Source: Verrucomicrobiota bacterium
GTDB lineage: Bacteria; Verrucomicrobiota; Verrucomicrobiia; Limisphaerales; JAIPKD01
Assembly (NCBI GenBank): GCA_021733835.1
Contig: JAIPKD010000010.1
Coordinates: forward strand, 1-55,239
Length of the DNA: 55,239 nt
Reading direction: 5' to 3'
The stretch's first letter is position 1, and each line of letters starts with the position of its first letter. Below the pieces are notes generated by a model. The model saw only the letters and a program-made list of their open reading frames with translations. It did not search any database and had not been told where the DNA came from. The position numbers and the translations under genes are program-made. Shown here piece after piece: positions 7,517 through 15,986 of the stretch.

Positions 7517-8692
7517 GTGAAGACGAGCTTCTGCAACCTGATTGTCGTTTGCGGTATTCTTTTTCTGGCGGCGGGTTGTGTGACGCCGCGTCAGCCGCCT
7601 ATTCAGAAGACCGGCGATCCATGGATCGATTACCGCGCCGAATTGGAGCGTGCCCCGGCCAAGGATAAGGCGCTTTGGCGGTACAAGCTTGCGTCCGTTG
7701 CCATGCAGACGAGGAGGTATGATGAGGCGAGGAGGTTACTGGATGAAGTGTTATTGGACATCGGTGGAATAATCTCCAATGATGAGGAGGCGCGTAAGGC
7801 GCGGAGTCTTTTCGGCGAGGAGTCGCGGAAGTTTTTCGTAGGCGAGCCTTACGAGCGTGTAATGGCGTATTATTATCGTGGCATTCTATATTGGATGGAT
7901 GGTGAAGCCGATAATGCTCGTGCCTGTTTTCGAAGCGCTCAATTCATGGATAGTTACGCCGAGGGTGAGAAGTACACCTGCGATTATGTACTGTTGGATT
8001 ACCTGGAGGGTTTGGCTACCGCTTGTCTTGGCGGCGATGGTTCGGACGCGCTTGAAAGGGCACGAGAGAGGAGCAAGTTCGACTCGGAGCTGGAGCTTCA
8101 TCCTGAGCATAATGTTTTTGTATTTATTGAGTATGGAAAAGGGCCGAGAAAAATCGCCGTGGGTGAATACAACGAGATGCTGAAGTTTATTCCGGGCGGT
8201 TCCAAGGTCAAGTCTGCGCTGGTACGCGTCGGCGCGCGGGAAAAAGATGCGCCGCCTTATGACGACCTGACATTTCAGGCGACCACTCGAGGGGGGCGTG
8301 TGATGGATTATATTTTGCGGAACAAGGCGGTCTTTAAGTCCACTTCCGATACCGTGGGGAACGCCGCATTGATGAGCGGTGCGGTACTGGCCGGTTCGAG
8401 GAAGCATCAGGAAGCGGGGCTTGGTTTACTTGCTTTCGGACTGGTGAGCAAGATAGTTTCGGCGGCGACGACGCCCGGCGCCGATACCCGGTGTTGGGAT
8501 GATTTGCCGCGATATCTGAGCTTCGTATCGTTCGAGTTATCGCCCGGTAACAAGAGCTTGACCGTTGAATTTTTAAACGGAGTGGGGCGTCCAATTGATG
8601 GTTTGACGAAAACAATCGAGTTTAATGTAAGCCCTGGTAAACGGGCTGTTTTATTTGTCAGCGAACAATCCCCTGCAAAGAAGGAGTTATGA
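7517..8692 (+). CDS. TPR-like lipoprotein of the COG3014 type
   Basis: A 391-residue lipoprotein with signal peptide and lipobox LAAGC (Cys21). Residues about 40-190 read as helical tetratricopeptide-like segments (for example RRYDEARRLLDEVLLD and YYRGILYWMDGEADNARACF). Residues about 195-385 look beta-rich, with a short hydrophobic glycine/alanine stretch (VGNAALMSGAVLAGS). This layout fits the uncharacterised COG3014 proteins encoded beside LpoB and YcfL homologues in some Gram-negative bacteria. The start is GTG at 7517 with only a weak upstream GGA. The stop overlaps the next start (ATGA at 8689-8692), so translation is probably coupled. The role is likely structural, in the peptidoglycan synthase activator module. 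Confidence 0.7.
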   Translation: MKTSFCNLIVVCGILFLAAGCVTPRQPPIQKTGDPWIDYRAELERAPAKDKALWRYKLASVAMQTRRYDEARRLLDEVLLDIGGIISNDEEARKARSLFGEESRKFFVGEPYERVMAYYYRGILYWMDGEADNARACFRSAQFMDSYAEGEKYTCDYVLLDYLEGLATACLGGDGSDALERARERSKFDSELELHPEHNVFVFIEYGKGPRKIAVGEYNEMLKFIPGGSKVKSALVRVGAREKDAPPYDDLTFQATTRGGRVMDYILRNKAVFKSTSDTVGNAALMSGAVLAGSRKHQEAGLGLLAFGLVSKIVSAATTPGADTRCWDDLPRYLSFVSFELSPGNKSLTVEFLNGVGRPIDGLTKTIEFNVSPGKRAVLFVSEQSPAKKEL

Positions 8693-9105
8693 ATAGGATA
8701 GTTTTATTGATTACCGGCGCGATTTTCATCGCGGTAGTATTTACAGGCTGCCATATGGGCGGCGCGTATGCGCCGAAGAACACGGAAAAGTACGCGCTTG
8801 AAAACGAGTCGAAGTTTGTACTGTTGGACAAGGGTGCGCAGAGGTCTGTGACGTGTAGCGGCTTGCAGGAGCGGGTTTTGCCGGACGGCCGTCTTGAAGT
8901 GACTGCGAATGTCAGAAATCGCGAGAACAGGCGCATCGAGGTTCAGATAAACTGCGTATTCAAGGATGCGCAGGGATTTCCGACAGGCGACGAGACTCCG
9001 TTCAGTACGTTGATATTGACGGAGAACGCGCAGGAGGGGGTAAAGTTTGTTTCAATGAACGATAAGGCGCGCGGATATACCATCCGTGTGCGACAGGCGA
9101 GATAA
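8689..9105 (+). CDS. YcfL-like (DUF1425) lipoprotein
   Basis: A 138-residue lipoprotein with lipobox FTGC (Cys21). The mature domain matches the DUF1425/YcfL pattern: an early strand with the LQERVLPDGRLEVTANVRN segment, a V.INCVFKDAQGFPTGDETPF segment and a C-terminal A.GYTIRVRQ strand, which implies a small beta-sandwich. In E. coli ycfL lies directly upstream of lpoB; here it lies two genes downstream in the same operon, which supports a shared role at the outer membrane. Its function is unknown in any species as far as I recall. ATG at 8689 overlaps the previous stop. Confidence 0.75.
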   Translation: MNRIVLLITGAIFIAVVFTGCHMGGAYAPKNTEKYALENESKFVLLDKGAQRSVTCSGLQERVLPDGRLEVTANVRNRENRRIEVQINCVFKDAQGFPTGDETPFSTLILTENAQEGVKFVSMNDKARGYTIRVRQAR

Positions 9106-9122
9106 ATTATTCGGGAGTGGTT

Positions 9123-10259
9123 ATGAAAAAAACGGTATTTCTTATTTTTTTGTTTGCGTTGATATGGACGATAAACGGTGGATCGGTACCGCCCGCTCGT
9201 GGTGAACGCAAGCCCGAACCGCCGCCGCCGGTAAAGATAGCTCCGTCCGAGAACGGTGGACGTGTAAACGTTGAGACGCGTCAGGTGGTTACGAAGAAGC
9301 AGGTTACAAATGTTGTGCCGGTGACTAATTATGTGGTTGTAACGAACGAGGTATTAGTAACGAATACCTATGTCGTCACGAATCCGGTGGCGGTCGAGGA
9401 ATATGATTATTTGCAACGGCTTTACAGTGGTGAGCAATATCTGATTCCGCCCGAAAAGGCCGGCGAGATAATCGGCCGGTTCAGGGACGCTTATGAGGAA
9501 TTGGGGAGGCCGCCGTTCTTGGTTTATATAAACAGGCGACTGGTCGACTTGAAGTCGGGCACCAGGATTTCAAAAGGCACAAGGAAAACGATAACCACCG
9601 GCAGTAAAAGCGAGTTTACAACGGCGCCGGGAACCGGCGATGCGGCGTCGGGATCAGGCGCGTCGATGGTGCGTGACAATGAGAACGTGATTGTCGTCGG
9701 CGATGTAAAAGGGGAATCCGGGGATCGTCCAGGCAAACGTTCCGAGAGTGAATGGAAGATAATCGACGAACGCAGCTATGCGGCCGGGGATCGTTCTGAT
9801 TTCTCGCTGGCCGACAGTCAGACGGTACGTGAGGTCGAGCGCCTGCTGGGGCGTCCGTTGCGGATGGCCGGTGTTACGCTTGTGGATCAAAAGCTTGCAA
9901 CGCAGATGATGGAGGACACGGAATTATCGGAAGTTCTCGAGTCCACCGGCGGCGCACAGGCGCGAAAAGATCGGGAAGCGATAAACAAGATTGCGGATGT
10001 GGCGCTGGAGGTGCTTGTATCCTCTCGTGAGGTCGTTGCCGCCGAGGTGTCGGGAGAGAAAAGGTATACCGTGCCCGATATCCAATTGACCGCCGTTAGG
10101 CTGTCGGATTCGAAGATAATCGGACAGGCTTCTTCTTCGGATATAATCGGTGAGGAACGCCTTGCCGGCAGGATAGCGCGGTTGTTTAATGTACGTGATA
10201 TAACCGAGGCGACGGCGTTTGCGTTGATGGAAGATATTCTGTTGAACATGGAAGAATGA
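9123..10259 (+). CDS. Secreted protein with VTN triplets and an LpoB/CsgG-like C-terminal domain
   Basis: A 378-residue exported protein with a signal peptide (KKTVFLIFLFALIW) but no lipobox. Residues about 25-45 are Pro/Lys-rich. Residues about 55-95 carry VTN triplets in a beta-prone Val/Thr/Asn-rich stretch. Then come a helical segment, a Gly/Ser/Thr linker and, from about residue 235, a domain with GVTLVDQKLA, ADVALEVLVSS, a V.LSDSKIIGQASSS strand and a helical end. That order recalls the LpoB/CsgG fold, but this is an inference from strand and helix pattern only. ATG 9123 is preferred over GTG 9117 because GGGAG (9113-9117) gives proper spacing. The stop overlaps the GH39-like start. Confidence 0.65.
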   Translation: MKKTVFLIFLFALIWTINGGSVPPARGERKPEPPPPVKIAPSENGGRVNVETRQVVTKKQVTNVVPVTNYVVVTNEVLVTNTYVVTNPVAVEEYDYLQRLYSGEQYLIPPEKAGEIIGRFRDAYEELGRPPFLVYINRRLVDLKSGTRISKGTRKTITTGSKSEFTTAPGTGDAASGSGASMVRDNENVIVVGDVKGESGDRPGKRSESEWKIIDERSYAAGDRSDFSLADSQTVREVERLLGRPLRMAGVTLVDQKLATQMMEDTELSEVLESTGGAQARKDREAINKIADVALEVLVSSREVVAAEVSGEKRYTVPDIQLTAVRLSDSKIIGQASSSDIIGEERLAGRIARLFNVRDITEATAFALMEDILLNMEE

Positions 10260-11743
10260 CTTTAGGTTGTGAAAGGCGGCGGCGATGTAAGTCCCGGTTT
10301 GTATCGTGGTTCATGGGCCGGGTGTGGGTGGTATTGAGTTTATTTGCCGCTATAACCGTGGGTGCCGGGGTGATCGGTGTACAGCGTGCAGTTATTGGTG
10401 CGTCCGAAACAACCGGTAGTATCCGAGCATTGCATGGCGCGAACGGCGGGCCTATAGCGCATGGCGGTATGATCGATTTGACCGGGCGTCACGCGGAAAT
10501 CGGATTTCCTCTCCAGCGAATGCACGATTGCGGTTGGCCGCATCCTGCGGTGGTGGATATACACACGATATTCCGTGATTTCGACGATGATCCATCGGAG
10601 GCGCAGAATTACTATTTCGCTCGCACCGACGACTGGATAAACGCCGTTCTCCGGTCGGGCTCGCGGGTGGCATATCGCTTGGGCGAGAGTATTGAGCATA
10701 CTACACGCAAGTATGATGTCCATCCGCCTCATGATTACGCGAAGTGGGCCGAGGTATGTCTCGGTATAATCCGGCACTACAACGAAGGTTGGGCGGACGG
10801 ATTTCATTATGGTATCCGGTATTGGGAGATTTGGAATGAGCCGGATGTACGCCCGCAGATGTGGTCGGGGGGCGATGAAGATTATTACCGGCTTTATGCA
10901 GTAACCGCTGGAGCTATCAAGGAGGAATTCCCTGGTTTAAAGGTAGGCGGTCCGTCCGTGGGGAATGTAGGCGGATTTTCCCGAGGCCAATTTGAGCCTG
11001 CGCCGTTTGTCGCGGGATTTCTCGAGTATTGTCGTGCGAACTCGGTACCGTTGGATTTTTTTACGTGGCATAGGTATACGGATGATCCGGGTGAAATCAT
11101 TCGGTTTGCGCGAGGCGTACGTGAGATGCTTGACCGCTACGGCTTCGAGGATGCTGAATCGCATTTGAACGAATGGAATTACTTACCCGGCAACGACTGG
11201 ACTGTATTCGGCGGCGCGGGCCCCGCGGAGCGGCGGCGGTGGTATGAAAAAATGGGTGGCGCTGCGGGGGCGGCGTTTACCGGGAGTGTCCTGCTCGGAC
11301 TCCAGGATGCGCCTGTTGATATGGCGTATTTTTATCATTCGTCGACAGGCGGGTTCGGCATGTTTACACAATACGGTTTACCCAAGAAGAATTATTATGC
11401 GTTTAAGGCCTTCATTGAGTTGTTATCCACACCGTTGAGATTGGAAACAACGGAGCGCATGGACGGCGCATCGGCGGTTTGTGCGGGTATTGATGAAGCG
11501 CGAGAGGAGGTGACGCTTCTATATTCGGGTTTCCGGACGGAGGCGGAGCGAGTGGAATTGAGCTTTGAAAATATTCCGTGGAGCGGGGGTTCTCGGGTGA
11601 GGGTGTTCATTTTAGACGCGGCGCACGATCTCGATAAATTGATGGAGGTAAGTTATGATGGCACGGAATTCAGTATTGCATTCGATGCGGCGCCGCCGGT
11701 GTTATGCCTTTTAAAGGTGGAGAAGGATGATACGACGGATTGA
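10256..11743 (+). CDS. GH39-like glycoside hydrolase
   Basis: A 495-residue protein with a basic N-terminus and a hydrophobic anchor at about residues 22-41, followed by a TIM-barrel hydrolase. The clan GH-A pair is visible: acid/base E195 in WEIWNEPD and nucleophile E306 in LNEWNY, with HRYTDD between. This layout fits GH39 (beta-xylosidase or alpha-iduronidase family). A small C-terminal beta domain follows (about 400-490). The substrate cannot be read from sequence. The start ATG overlaps the stop of the upstream gene (ATGA at 10256-10259), so the two are probably translationally coupled. Its position at the end of the LpoB-YcfL operon hints at cell-wall or surface glycan work, though plant or algal xylan is equally possible. 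Confidence 0.8.
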   Translation: MTLGCERRRRCKSRFVSWFMGRVWVVLSLFAAITVGAGVIGVQRAVIGASETTGSIRALHGANGGPIAHGGMIDLTGRHAEIGFPLQRMHDCGWPHPAVVDIHTIFRDFDDDPSEAQNYYFARTDDWINAVLRSGSRVAYRLGESIEHTTRKYDVHPPHDYAKWAEVCLGIIRHYNEGWADGFHYGIRYWEIWNEPDVRPQMWSGGDEDYYRLYAVTAGAIKEEFPGLKVGGPSVGNVGGFSRGQFEPAPFVAGFLEYCRANSVPLDFFTWHRYTDDPGEIIRFARGVREMLDRYGFEDAESHLNEWNYLPGNDWTVFGGAGPAERRRWYEKMGGAAGAAFTGSVLLGLQDAPVDMAYFYHSSTGGFGMFTQYGLPKKNYYAFKAFIELLSTPLRLETTERMDGASAVCAGIDEAREEVTLLYSGFRTEAERVELSFENIPWSGGSRVRVFILDAAHDLDKLMEVSYDGTEFSIAFDAAPPVLCLLKVEKDDTTD

Positions 11744-11760
11744 GCCTTGTGGTCGTACAT

Positions 11761-14406
11761 TCACCTGGTGGTTCTGCGTAACTTAAAGAAGGTAGTGCGG
11801 TTCGTTGGGTTTGTGAGGAACAGTTCGGTTTCCGGGAACCGTCCGTTTATGTTGGTATTGGTTTGCGCCGGGCTTGCGGTTTTCCGGGAGGAGAGGAGTT
11901 CGTATGAGTAATGGGTGGATGACGGCCAGCTTAGGCGGATATAATCGGTGTTCCATTGCGATATATCCAATTTGAACTCTTCGTTTTCGCTGACCGGCGG
12001 CGTGTTCATAATGTACTCCCGAATATTGGAGAACCCGTCCAGGTCGTTGTCGTCTGTTGCGGTGAAATCAAGATTTCCGAATTGGTTTTGTTCCCATTGG
12101 TCGTCGAGGCCGTCTGTGTCTTCGTCGTTTATTGGAGTACCGTGTATAATGATCTCGGCGGATTCGAGGTTACCGGTATTGGTTATTATTTCATCAGTCA
12201 CGGCAAGCGTCCAAGTCCCGAGACTATTTTCGTAGAACGAGTGAGTCGAGTAATACGTCCAATCAAGAGGTCCCATGCCGTCGTCCGGATTAAAATTCTG
12301 CAAGATACTCGTGGTGCCCTTAGGCGAGGTAAGCGTGATTCGCAGGTCGCCGCGGCGTTCGTGGTCGGTCTTGATTCGGACACCGACATGTTCGCAGAGG
12401 ATGCTGTTGGTGACGGTGAAGCTTGTTTTTTCGGATTTCATCGATAGTCGGAGGTCTAGATTTATTTGGTTAAGGAGCATGTCCTCGAGCATTTCGCCGT
12501 CCTGTTGTGAGATAAAGGCGGCGGGGATGGTTGTGTAGTCTGTTTCCGCCATAAGGACTCGGACATCGTTGTCGCGATTATTAAAGATGACGGCAATTTC
12601 TGCGCCTGCTTCGGCGGCGGCGTTTATTTTATCTTTGAACAGGTTCACGCCACGTTTGATTAGTGCGGCCTTGCCTGTGAGGTTTACGCCGATTTCGTTG
12701 GTTGCCTGGCCGACGTAGACAAGAGGGAAGCTTGGGGTGGGTGAATCGGGTTGTATTCCCGTGCCGGGGACGGCGAGGAGCTCCATTGTATTGTCGGGAT
12801 CATTTGATATTCGGACTTCTGCTGTGATGCCGTTGTCCGGGATTGGATGCGGTTCACCGGGCGCCCAGGTTATTTTTCTTGTGACCGACGGTGGGCGGTT
12901 CGGCCAATTCCGCGCCAGGCGTACGGCGAATCCGGCATCGGGCACGCCGAATCCGGTATTGTGACTGACGCGAAAGCCCGCGGCATTGGTGGTCAGTTTC
13001 GGATCGTCCATGTCGTATTGCCGTGCGGAGTGTATGAGGATTTGTTGAACGTCGCGGATGGAGAGAGATGGATTCGATTCCAGGATGAGTGCGACTAAGC
13101 CGGAGATTTGGGGTGCGGAGGCGGAGGTGCCGCTGAAGCCGTATACGTTGAATGCATAATCGGCCAGGTCGTTGGTGAACGTAATCTGGTTATACCCTTT
13201 TTGGCCTTGTCGGTCGGTGGTGAAGAGCCCGTCGTAACCTTCACCGCTGTCTCCGCTCGGTGCCGAGACGAGGATGCAGGCGCCGGGGCTGCTGTAAGAG
13301 GCGGCCCTGCCGTCTATCCTGACGGCGCCGACGGCGATGACGCGTGGATCGGAGGCATAGGCGTTGTCGTTTGCGTTCAAGAGTGAATCACGACCGTTAC
13401 CCGCCGAGCGTACCATGATTGTACCGAGTCCGCTGCGGCCGTTGTTGAGCGCCCTATTCAATCCGATTGATTCGAGGAATGTAGGCTCGAGTTGATCGGC
13501 GCTGACGTTTCCCCAGCTATGGTTTTGGACGTCCACTGTGTCCTGGGCGTATTGATACATGTTCATTAGGAGCGAGTCATCGATCATGTAATCGTTGGTT
13601 GTGAACACCACCCAACCGGCTAATTTCGCCGCCGGCGCGACGCCGGACATGCCTATGTGATTGTCTGATTCCGCGGAGGCGAGTCCGGCTACGGCGGTGC
13701 CGTGGTTCGCGTATTTGGAGCCGGGTTCGCAATTTGTCCGGCTGTTGTTGAAATTGAAATTCGGCATGCCCTGCAAACGGTGTTCGAGTTCCGGATGCGT
13801 CATGTCGATGCCGTCGTCGGCTATGGCGATTGTAACTTTGTCGCCTTTCGAGTAAGGCCACGCTGCGCGGACATTCAAATCCACGCCTGCGGCGGCGCCG
13901 TTTGTCCCTCTATGTTCCATGTTCCATTGGTAGATAAAATACGGATCATTCGGTTTGTATGCGTATCTGAAGTGTTTTCCGAGCTTTCGCCTGAACGCAG
14001 GGTAACAGACTCGGACTCCGTCGACCGAGCAGAGTTCATCCGCCTGCTCGAGCGCCGTCCATGCATCCGGCGCTTTGAGGATGAAGACATTGGCGGCGGG
14101 AGATGATTCGACTTGCAACGGGCGTCCTTTGATTGCGGCTTTGAGGTTTGCGTCTGGGATGGCGAGCGCTATTCGCGATGTGAATTTTATGGGATTATCC
14201 GGCTGCGAGGCTGGACTGGCCGTGACTGTATCGAGCGTAGCCGCTTTGGCGCCGGCGGTTTTTGTCGGGATTTGCACATTGAACAGCGTCGGTTCTGGCA
14301 TGAGAAATTCGAACCGGTCACTCTGAGTAGCGCCGGGTGAGGTTGAGCAATATCCGATCCAAACCGCGGCGAGGCAAAGGCGGATAAATTTTATGTTTAT
14401 GTGCAT
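11761..14406 (-). CDS. Secreted subtilisin-like serine protease with PA and P domains
   Basis: An exported S8-family protease of 881 residues counted from ATG 14406, which begins a good signal peptide (INIKFIRLCLAAVWIGYC). The frame stays open to 14517, so longer starts are possible; none has a clear Shine-Dalgarno sequence. Catalytic residues: D197 in AIADDG, H235 in NHGTAVAG, N337 in RSAGN and S428 in GFSGTSASAPQ. A propeptide-like region precedes the domain. After it come a PA-type insert (about 535-645), a proprotein-convertase P domain (about 670-760), a calcium-type motif with DEDTDGLDDQ and DDNDLDGFSN, and a short C-terminal beta domain. It probably degrades extracellular protein. It is divergent from lysA and ends close to the GH39-like gene. 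Confidence 0.9.
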   Translation of the reverse strand: MHINIKFIRLCLAAVWIGYCSTSPGATQSDRFEFLMPEPTLFNVQIPTKTAGAKAATLDTVTASPASQPDNPIKFTSRIALAIPDANLKAAIKGRPLQVESSPAANVFILKAPDAWTALEQADELCSVDGVRVCYPAFRRKLGKHFRYAYKPNDPYFIYQWNMEHRGTNGAAAGVDLNVRAAWPYSKGDKVTIAIADDGIDMTHPELEHRLQGMPNFNFNNSRTNCEPGSKYANHGTAVAGLASAESDNHIGMSGVAPAAKLAGWVVFTTNDYMIDDSLLMNMYQYAQDTVDVQNHSWGNVSADQLEPTFLESIGLNRALNNGRSGLGTIMVRSAGNGRDSLLNANDNAYASDPRVIAVGAVRIDGRAASYSSPGACILVSAPSGDSGEGYDGLFTTDRQGQKGYNQITFTNDLADYAFNVYGFSGTSASAPQISGLVALILESNPSLSIRDVQQILIHSARQYDMDDPKLTTNAAGFRVSHNTGFGVPDAGFAVRLARNWPNRPPSVTRKITWAPGEPHPIPDNGITAEVRISNDPDNTMELLAVPGTGIQPDSPTPSFPLVYVGQATNEIGVNLTGKAALIKRGVNLFKDKINAAAEAGAEIAVIFNNRDNDVRVLMAETDYTTIPAAFISQQDGEMLEDMLLNQINLDLRLSMKSEKTSFTVTNSILCEHVGVRIKTDHERRGDLRITLTSPKGTTSILQNFNPDDGMGPLDWTYYSTHSFYENSLGTWTLAVTDEIITNTGNLESAEIIIHGTPINDEDTDGLDDQWEQNQFGNLDFTATDDNDLDGFSNIREYIMNTPPVSENEEFKLDISQWNTDYIRLSWPSSTHYSYELLSSRKTASPAQTNTNINGRFPETELFLTNPTNRTTFFKLRRTTR

Positions 14407-14487
14407 GTGGAATAGAGTTGTAAATTTATACATAAAATGCCGTGAATAGATTTGTTTTGCAAGACAAAAATAATAACGGTTTATTTT

Positions 14488-14523
14488 CTTACGATCATGC
14501 CGGTAATCCGCGGGCATCGTAAG
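14488..14523 (+). other. Inverted repeat upstream of lysA
   Basis: CTTACGAT (14488-14495) pairs with ATCGTAAG (14516-14523), with a possible inner GCC/GGC pair. It lies between the divergent protease and lysA genes. It may be an operator or the hairpin of a leader. I looked for the conserved parts of a lysine riboswitch and did not find them. Confidence 0.4.
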
Positions 14524-14641
14524 CGAATTCTTAAGGAGAATGAACGCTGCAAAATACGGTGATATCGAAGTTTATTATCGACATCGGGTAGAAATCATAT
14601 TTCATGGAAGTAGAGAGTTTATTGTTAATAAAGAATTGATT

Positions 14642-15952
14642 ATGCACAAGTTTGGTTACAAGAACAAGAAGTTATACTGCGAGGACCTGAAACTGGAAAC
14701 CCTGGTAAAGAAGTACGGGACGCCGTTGTATGTTTATTCCGAGAACACGATCAGCGGCCATTATGAATCGTTGAAGCGAGCCTTCAGTGATTTGGATACA
14801 AGTATTTGTTTTGCCGTAAAGGCGAACGCGAATTTGTCTATTTTAAAGCTCATCACGAATATAAGAGGTGGATTCGATGTGGTAAGCCAGGGTGAGCTAA
14901 GGCGTGTTATAGCCGCGTATGGTGATCCGGGGAAGTGCGTATTCGCCGGTGTGGCCAAGAGCGCGGAAGAGATCGAATTTGCGCTGGAGAAGGATATTTA
15001 TTGTTTCAATGTCGAGAGCGAGGCGGAGCTGCTGCGCATCGATAAAGTTGCGGCGAAGATGAAGAAGAAGGCGCCGGTGGCGGTGCGCGTGAATCCGGAT
15101 GTCGAGGCGAAGACGCATGCGAAGGTTACGACGGGCACTTATAAGAATAAATTCGGTGTAGCGTTCGATGATGTCATGAAGATATACACGCGCGGTCAAA
15201 AGCTCAAGAATGTATACTGGCGCGGTGTCCAGATGCATATCGGTTCGCAGCTCACATCGGTAAAGCCGTTTGAACAGGCCGTGCGCAAGGTTGCGCCGTT
15301 GGCGCAGAAGTTGAAACAGAAGTATAAGATAGAATTCTTCAGCATCGGCGGCGGAATGGGCATAGTGTATGATCCGGCCTTGGAAAGCGGAAAGCCGGAA
15401 TGGTGGAAGACGCCGGCGGCGGAAAAGACCATTACTCCCGAGAAGTATGCGGAGGCTGTTGTGCCGCATTTGAAGCCGTTGGGATTGAAGATTCTGCTGG
15501 AGCCGGGAAGATTCATAGCCGGAAACGCGGGTGTGCTTATATCGCGTGTTGAATATGTTAAGAGAACCGCGAAGAAGAATTTTGTGATAGTGGATGCGGG
15601 CATGAACGACTTGATGCGCCCGGCCTTGTATGACTCGTATCATGAGATAGTACCGCTTACCAAGAAGTCCGGTAAGCTGCTGCCGTCGGATGTAGTCGGG
15701 CCTGTGTGCGAATCGGCCGATACATTCAGTGTCGATCGTCCGTTGCCGTCTGTTTCCGAAGGCGAGTATGTGGCGTTTATGAGCGCCGGCGCTTACGGCA
15801 TGACGATGGCCTCAAATTACAATACGCGTCCTTATCCGGCGGAGGTGTTGGTCAAGGACGACTTTCATCACCTGATCAGACCCCGGCAGATGCCGGCGCG
15901 CATGTGGGAGTCGGAAAATGTTGCGCGCTGGCTCAAGTACGTGCGGAAGTAG
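14642..15952 (+). CDS. lysA: Diaminopimelate decarboxylase
   Basis: A PLP enzyme that converts meso-diaminopimelate to lysine and CO2, the last step of lysine synthesis. The 436-residue protein starts MHKFGYKNKKLYCED, matching the M.HF.Y..G.LYCE start of LysA orthologues, so ATG 14642 is preferred over the upstream in-frame ATG at 14540, which sits only one base after an AAGGAG. PLP lysine K60 lies in CFAVKAN. The phosphate-binding SIGGGMG and the active-site cysteine in GPVCESADTF follow, and the LMRPALYDSYH segment is typical. It stands alone, divergent from the protease and convergent with the GH140-like gene. No dapA, dapB or lysC is nearby. Confidence 0.95.
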   Translation: MHKFGYKNKKLYCEDLKLETLVKKYGTPLYVYSENTISGHYESLKRAFSDLDTSICFAVKANANLSILKLITNIRGGFDVVSQGELRRVIAAYGDPGKCVFAGVAKSAEEIEFALEKDIYCFNVESEAELLRIDKVAAKMKKKAPVAVRVNPDVEAKTHAKVTTGTYKNKFGVAFDDVMKIYTRGQKLKNVYWRGVQMHIGSQLTSVKPFEQAVRKVAPLAQKLKQKYKIEFFSIGGGMGIVYDPALESGKPEWWKTPAAEKTITPEKYAEAVVPHLKPLGLKILLEPGRFIAGNAGVLISRVEYVKRTAKKNFVIVDAGMNDLMRPALYDSYHEIVPLTKKSGKLLPSDVVGPVCESADTFSVDRPLPSVSEGEYVAFMSAGAYGMTMASNYNTRPYPAEVLVKDDFHHLIRPRQMPARMWESENVARWLKYVRK

Positions 15953-15986
15953 GCGGGTTTGTTCCGCTGCAACTGCCCTCCATCTT

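Noticed and set aside
14434-14641. A lysine riboswitch in front of lysA
   Set aside because: The stretch is long enough and has one hairpin, but I could not find the conserved five-helix layout or core sequences of the lysine riboswitch.
14897-15643. A 248-residue minus-strand frame inside lysA
   Set aside because: Arg/Leu-rich antisense shadow of lysA; no family resemblance.
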